From an uncultured Ruminococcus sp. (lineage in GTDB: Bacteria; Bacillota; Clostridia; Oscillospirales; Acutalibacteraceae), in contig UQQD01000026.1 in assembly GCA_900543095.1 (NCBI GenBank), positions 1 to 18,036 on the forward strand: a stretch of 18,036 nucleotides of DNA, read 5' to 3'. The notes beneath the pieces were generated by a model. It worked only from the letters and a program-made list of their open reading frames with translations, did not search any database and was not told the origin of the DNA. The position numbers and the translations under genes are program-made. Positions 14,385-18,036 of the stretch are shown piece by piece; the first letter of the stretch is position 1, and each line of letters starts with the position of its first letter.

Positions 14385-15184
14385 AGGCTTCCACCTTCAA
14401 AGCTGTTTCTTACCTGCGAAACAAGTTCTCCGAAATGCGGAGTGTCACGCATATCCGTTTTTCTCGGATACGGCAGATCAACGTCAACAACAGCCGAAAG
14501 TCTGCCGGGATGCGGTGATAAAACGCATATTCTGTTTGACAAAAATACCGCTTCCTGAATGTTGTGAGTTACAAAAACAATGGTCTTGTTGGTTTTTTCC
14601 CAAATTTTCAGAAGGTCGATATGGAGCTTTTCTTTTGTAAACTCGTCAAGCGCCGAAAACGGCTCGTCCATAAGCAAAATCTCCGGCCTTATGCCAAACG
14701 CTCTGGCTATACCGACTCTTTGCTGCATACCTCCGGAAAGCTGCTGCGGATAATGATTTGCAAATTTGGTAAGACCTACCATCTCAAGCATTTCATCAGC
14801 TCTGTCCGAGCGGTCCTTTTTTGAATAGCCCATAATTTCAAGCGGCAGCTCAATATTTTTCTTTACGGTTCTCCACTCAAAAAGCACGGGGCTTTGAAAT
14901 ACTATTCCGAATTTTTGCATAAGCCTGATTTCCTTTGGGGTCAGATTGCTGACTCTGACGTTGCCCGATGTGGGTTCAAGAAGGTCAGCTATCGTTCTCA
15001 AAAGCGTGGTCTTTCCGCAGCCGGAGGGACCGAGAAGCGAAATGAATTCTCCCTTGTGAATATCAAAATCCACATTGTCAAGCGCCTTAACATCGTTACC
15101 CTTGTTATCCTTAAAGACTACCGATACATTATTTATTGCAATCTCAACGTCGTTGTTTTTAAGTACGTCGCTATTCAAATTCAT
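14381..15184 (-). CDS. ABC transporter ATP-binding protein (SsuB/TauB type)
   Basis: This 267-residue ATPase energises the importer. Walker A is GPSGCGKTT (52-60), the Q-loop is Q97, the signature is LSGGMQQRV (149-157), Walker B is ILLMDEP (169-175) and the switch is H207 in VTHN. Length is normal for this family. I chose ATG 15184 because GGGAGG lies 9 nt upstream (15194-15199). An in-frame ATG at 15220 falls inside a terminator-like hairpin and has no site of its own. The gene opens the four-gene transporter block, and its stop overlaps the first permease start. The hairpin directly in front suggests that expression of the block depends on read-through or regulated attenuation. Confidence 0.93.
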   Translation of the reverse strand: MNLNSDVLKNNDVEIAINNVSVVFKDNKGNDVKALDNVDFDIHKGEFISLLGPSGCGKTTLLRTIADLLEPTSGNVRVSNLTPKEIRLMQKFGIVFQSPVLFEWRTVKKNIELPLEIMGYSKKDRSDRADEMLEMVGLTKFANHYPQQLSGGMQQRVGIARAFGIRPEILLMDEPFSALDEFTKEKLHIDLLKIWEKTNKTIVFVTHNIQEAVFLSNRICVLSPHPGRLSAVVDVDLPYPRKTDMRDTPHFGELVSQVRNSFEGGSL

Positions 15185-15205
15185 ATATATATACCTCCCG
15201 TTAAT

Positions 15206-15250
15206 AAAAAAGCACAGCAAATCGCCTTGTAGCGCCTTTGCTGTGCTTTT
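15206..15250 (-). terminator. Terminator-like hairpin just upstream of the ABC ATPase ribosome binding site
   Basis: On the minus strand AAAAGCACAGCAAA (15250-15237) pairs with TTTGCTGTGCTTTT (15221-15208), a 14-bp stem, and a six-T run covers 15211-15206. The loop has a small inner GCG/CGC stem. The T-run ends only 6 nt before GGGAGG of the ATPase gene. It begins about 28 nt after the alcohol dehydrogenase stop, so it terminates that transcript or attenuates entry into the transporter genes. Confidence 0.85.
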
Positions 15251-15278
15251 ATCTTATATTTAATCAGATCATAAAAAA

Positions 15279-16430
15279 CTACATATATAATTTTTTATAT
15301 ATTTTAATACAATCTTCCTGTGTTACCTCTCTGACTGTATTAGCGGGGCTTCCGCTTTCAACTGCGTCCTTTGCCATTTTCGGAATTTGCAAATAGTATT
15401 CCTCTTTATTGATACCGTACTGTTCAAGAGTGGGTATTTCACAGGCAGAACATATATCCTGAAGCGAATCAATAAACGCTTTCGCTGCCGATTCGTCGCT
15501 GTCCGTTTCGGCTGCCGCACCAATCGCTCTTCCGAGATCCGCAAACCTTTTGTATGCGCCCGACACCGCAAAGGAAAGACATTCCCTAAGCAGCATCGCG
15601 TTTGATATGCCGTGCGGAACATGGAACAGAGCGCCGATAGGTCGGCTCATACCGTGAACTAACGTAACGCTTGAATTGTTGATACAAATACCTGCCTCAA
15701 GTGCCGCAAGGCTCATTTGTTCACGGGCTTTTGCGTCGCAGGGGTTGTTATAGGCTTTCGGTAAATATTTCATTATTCTCTTAACTGCCGAAACGGCAAG
15801 CGTATCGGTCATCGGAAAGGCTTTTTTGGACGTGTATGCTTCAACTGCGTGAGTTAATGCGTCAAGTCCCGTTGCAGCCGTTACGGACTTTGGTGAACTG
15901 AATGTTAATTCGCTGTCTGTTATTGCAAGCCTCGGTATGAGCGAATCGCCCTTGAGCAACATTTTTATTCCCTTTTCGGAATCTGTTATTACGGTCATTT
16001 TTGTGGCTTCGCTTCCTGTGCCCGCCGTAGTCGGAATGGCAACAAGCGGCATAATATCGCCTGAAATTTCCTTTCCCAAAAAGTCCGAAATCTTTCCTCC
16101 GTTGACTTGAAGCGCAGCGATCGCCTTTGCGGCGTCAAGCGGGCTTCCGCCTCCTATGCCTATAATAAAATCACATTTCGAGTCTTTTAATACGTCAAGA
16201 CCGTTGTTAATCATAATATCGTCGGGTTCACCCGTTATGCCGTCAAATATAACGTAACCGATATTAAGTCGGTCAAGCAAATCGGTCAGCTTCTTCATCA
16301 TATCCGAAACCGCAATGTGCTTTCCGGTTACTATAAACGCCCTGCTGCCGAACTTTTGCAATATCGGCGCCGCTTCCTCCAATACGCCGTTTCCGGTAAT
16401 AATATGCTTCGGTAATACAAAGTGTGACAT
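15279..16430 (-). CDS. Iron-containing alcohol dehydrogenase, probable malonate-semialdehyde reductase
   Basis: This 383-residue group III (iron-type) dehydrogenase has the nucleotide-binding GGGSPLDAAK (93-102), IPTTAGTGSEAT and all four metal ligands: D190 and H194 in GLDALTHAVEAYTS, H259 in LVHG, and H273 in HVPHG. Length is typical. Its gene starts 9 nt after the aminotransferase stop, with AGGAG overlapping that stop, so the two are co-translated. Set against the pathway, the best reaction is NAD(P)H-dependent reduction of malonate semialdehyde to 3-hydroxypropionate. This step, together with a beta-alanine aminotransferase, is known from the extended reductive pyrimidine pathway of some Firmicutes. 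Substrate is inferred from context, because the family also includes butanol, 1,3-propanediol and lactaldehyde enzymes. Confidence 0.9.
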   Translation of the reverse strand: MSHFVLPKHIITGNGVLEEAAPILQKFGSRAFIVTGKHIAVSDMMKKLTDLLDRLNIGYVIFDGITGEPDDIMINNGLDVLKDSKCDFIIGIGGGSPLDAAKAIAALQVNGGKISDFLGKEISGDIMPLVAIPTTAGTGSEATKMTVITDSEKGIKMLLKGDSLIPRLAITDSELTFSSPKSVTAATGLDALTHAVEAYTSKKAFPMTDTLAVSAVKRIMKYLPKAYNNPCDAKAREQMSLAALEAGICINNSSVTLVHGMSRPIGALFHVPHGISNAMLLRECLSFAVSGAYKRFADLGRAIGAAAETDSDESAAKAFIDSLQDICSACEIPTLEQYGINKEEYYLQIPKMAKDAVESGSPANTVREVTQEDCIKIYKKLYM

Positions 16431-16439
16431 AAAATTCTC

Positions 16440-17765
16440 CTATATCAGATTGTTGTCAACATATGTAAGAACTTCATCCATCTTAGGCATTTCCTCTTTA
16501 AGCTCTTCCACAGTGATAATCAGAGGCGGATTTACAAAAAGCATATTTTCGTGCGAATATGTCATAAACCGCTTTTCTCTCAACATTCCTACAAGCTTTG
16601 GCATAATTCCGTCGGTATCTCTGCCGTACGGAACTAACGGTTCTTTGGTGTTCTTATCTTTAACAAGCTCGATTGCCGAGAACAGTCCGATATACCTTAC
16701 ATCGCCTACGCACGGATGCTTTGCTTTCATTTCTTCAAGCATCTCACCCAGCGCCTTGCCCGATTTTGCAACATTGTCAAGAATGTTTGCCTCTCCGTAA
16801 TAATTTACACAGGCAACTCCGGCAGCGCATGCAAGCGGATGACCGCTGTATGTAAGACCGCAGGAAAGAAGATGGTCGTCAAAATATGCGGCGATTTTTT
16901 TGGATACGGCAACGCCTCCGAGCGGAACATATCCGCAGGTAACGCCTTTTGCAAATGTAACCATATCGGGAACTACGTCAAAATTCTGGAATGCAAACAT
17001 CTTGCCCGTTCTGCACCAGCCTGCCATAACCTCGTCGCAAATCATCAAAATTCCGAATTCATCGCATATCTTACGCACTCCCGGGAGATAGCCCTTTGGC
17101 GGAATGATAACTCCGTTTGAACCCGTAATCGTCTCCATTACAACGGCGGCTACGCTTTCGGGGCCTTCATAAACAATCTGTTCCCTGAGCTTTGTCAGAT
17201 AGTATTTTGTTGCGGCTTCCTCCGACTCAAACTCTATCGGCTCTCTGTAAACATAAGGGTCAAAGAATTTTACAAATCCCGGAATTCCGGGTTCAAGCGT
17301 ATATCTTCTCGGTTCACCCGTAAGATTTCCTGCGCCGAACGATGAGCCGTGGTAACTTCTGTAACGACTGAATATCTTATGTCGTCCCGTAAACATTTTT
17401 GCGATTTTAATTGCGTTTTCATTTGCGTCTGCGCCGGCATTTGTAAAAAATACTTTTCCAAAGCTGTCGGGCAACAGATTAATTATCATTTCCGCAAGTG
17501 TTGACTTGGCTTCCGTAGCATAAGACGGACCGACAAAGCAAAACTTATCCACCTGATTTTTGATCGCCTCGCCGATAGCCTTGTTTCCGTATCCGAGGTT
17601 AAGATTTACAAGCTGCGACGACATATCGCTGTACCTGTTTCCGTCAAAGTCGTAAAAATAAATCCCCTCTGCCTTTGCAACCGGGATAGGATTAAGCTTT
17701 CCCTGCTTGCTCCAGGACTGAAGCACAAATTTTTTATGGTTTTCAATAATCTTTTCAGGCGTCAT
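16440..17765 (-). CDS. Class III PLP aminotransferase, probable beta-alanine aminotransferase
   Basis: This 441-residue fold-type I enzyme has the phosphate-binding TNAGADANENAIK (108-120), SYHGSSFGAG (137-146), the pyridine-nitrogen aspartate D244 in MICDEVMAGW and the PLP lysine K273 in TFAKGVTCGYVPLGG. It would move the amino group of beta-alanine to pyruvate or 2-oxoglutarate and give malonate semialdehyde for the dehydrogenase encoded next. Length is normal. AAGGGG lies 8 nt before ATG 17765. It is the first gene of the minus-strand run, behind a strong promoter and a leader hairpin. Class III enzymes also act on GABA, ornithine, diamines and adenosylmethionine derivatives, so the substrate rests on gene context. 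Confidence 0.9.
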   Translation of the reverse strand: MTPEKIIENHKKFVLQSWSKQGKLNPIPVAKAEGIYFYDFDGNRYSDMSSQLVNLNLGYGNKAIGEAIKNQVDKFCFVGPSYATEAKSTLAEMIINLLPDSFGKVFFTNAGADANENAIKIAKMFTGRHKIFSRYRSYHGSSFGAGNLTGEPRRYTLEPGIPGFVKFFDPYVYREPIEFESEEAATKYYLTKLREQIVYEGPESVAAVVMETITGSNGVIIPPKGYLPGVRKICDEFGILMICDEVMAGWCRTGKMFAFQNFDVVPDMVTFAKGVTCGYVPLGGVAVSKKIAAYFDDHLLSCGLTYSGHPLACAAGVACVNYYGEANILDNVAKSGKALGEMLEEMKAKHPCVGDVRYIGLFSAIELVKDKNTKEPLVPYGRDTDGIMPKLVGMLREKRFMTYSHENMLFVNPPLIITVEELKEEMPKMDEVLTYVDNNLI

Positions 17766-17804
17766 AATAATTACCCCTTTGATGTATTAACAAAAGATAA
17801 TAAC

Positions 17805-17837
17805 GCAAAAGGAGCTTCATCATTGAAGCCCCTTTGC
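17805..17837 (-). promoter_or_regulatory. Leader hairpin between promoter and aminotransferase gene, possible attenuator
   Basis: In the transcript GCAAAGGGGCTTCA (17837-17824) pairs with the strand 17819-17805 around loop ATGA, with one mismatch and one bulged base. The downstream sequence GTTATTATCTTTT is T-rich but interrupted, so termination would be weak or conditional. It lies about 20 nt after the predicted start and 39 nt before the ATG. Confidence 0.5.
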
Positions 17838-17864
17838 TGTCGTATCTCTTTTGTTTATACTCAC

Positions 17865-17892
17865 ATTATAGCATCTGAAATTTTAATTTCAA
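17865..17892 (-). promoter_or_regulatory. Strong sigma-A-type promoter of the pyrimidine cluster
   Basis: On the minus strand TTGAAA (17892-17887) is followed, after 16 nt, by a perfect TATAAT (17870-17865) with TGC just before it, an extended -10. Transcription would start near 17858, giving a leader of about 93 nt. A palindrome TGAAAT-TTTA-ATTTCA (17876-17891) covers the spacer and most of the -35, a typical place for a repressor. Confidence 0.8.
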
Positions 17893-17898
17893 TACTCC

Positions 17899-17922
17899 CA
17901 AGCACAATATTTTTTGTGCTTG
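17899..17922. promoter_or_regulatory. Inverted repeat upstream of the promoter, candidate regulator site
   Basis: CAAGCACAA (17899-17907) and TTGTGCTTG (17914-17922) are perfect 9-bp arms around a 6-nt centre. The centre is about 52 nt upstream of the predicted start, where activators such as PucR proteins often bind. No T-run follows on either strand beyond the arm, so it is not an evident terminator. The role is inference. Confidence 0.45.
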
Positions 17923-18036
17923 AGCATAAATAATGATTGCAGGCAAGGGTGATTTTGCATCGGGAAACCGCTTGCCGACCATAGCAAAAAGTTAAAAGCC
18001 CTTGTTTAAACCCGTTAATCTTTAATTTTTAAATAG
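17923..18036. other. Window edge, no gene recognised
   Basis: Both strands carry frequent stops here. A GGCAAG (17942-17947) / CTTGCC (17971-17976) inverted repeat is present with a 23-nt loop, but I see nothing I can name. Confidence 0.3.

Noticed and set aside
17899..17922. Hairpin as terminator of a gene upstream of the window edge
   Set aside because: No T-run follows the stem in the minus direction; its place upstream of a strong promoter suits an operator better.
1..18036. CRISPR arrays, insertion sequences, prophage genes or origins
   Set aside because: None seen: no regularly spaced repeats, transposase, integrase or phage structural genes in any frame.

Overview
The window looks like chromosomal DNA from an anaerobic gut Firmicute, most likely of the Ruminococcaceae/Oscillospiraceae. 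The reasons are moderate GC, AGGAGG-type ribosome binding sites, many dicistronic overlaps, and a secreted BspA-like leucine-rich-repeat protein ending in a type I dockerin, a domain typical of cellulosome-forming ruminococci. The family placement is inference.

Region 1 (1-353): a CAT-anticodon tRNA with encoded CCA and its own terminator, then a hairpin-rich intergenic stretch that includes an inverted 16-nt copy of the tRNA 3' part. Region 2 (354-5335): a minus-strand protein with two helix-turn-helix segments, divergent from a large plus-strand secreted LRR-dockerin protein. A 13-bp hairpin closes this region between two convergent genes.

Region 3 (5336-18036): eleven minus-strand genes. 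In transcription order they are a class III aminotransferase, an iron-type alcohol dehydrogenase, an ABC ATPase, two ABC permeases, a substrate-binding lipoprotein, dihydropyrimidinase, a PreA-type dihydropyrimidine dehydrogenase, an M20-type carbamoylase (beta-ureidopropionase), a cytidylate-kinase-like protein and a PucR regulator. Together they make a complete reductive pyrimidine pathway: uptake; uracil to dihydrouracil to N-carbamoyl-beta-alanine to beta-alanine plus CO2 and NH3; transamination to malonate semialdehyde; reduction to 3-hydroxypropionate. A strong promoter with two candidate operators lies in front of the aminotransferase. Hairpins inside the cluster suggest that the transporter and the catabolic genes are expressed at different levels.

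The most unusual points are these. (1) The substrate-binding protein appears circularly permuted: the segment normally at the N-terminus of the NMT1/THI5 family is at the C-terminus, behind an intact lipoprotein signal. (2) PreA carries an extra N-terminal Fe-S segment like domain I of large dihydropyrimidine dehydrogenases, but no flavin/NAD(P)H module or preT is present. (3) A textbook terminator ends only 6 nt before the ribosome binding site of the ABC ATPase gene, which points to attenuation or controlled read-through. (4) A cytidylate-kinase-like gene sits inside the catabolic cluster. Names and functions come from recognising protein motifs by eye; no searches were run.
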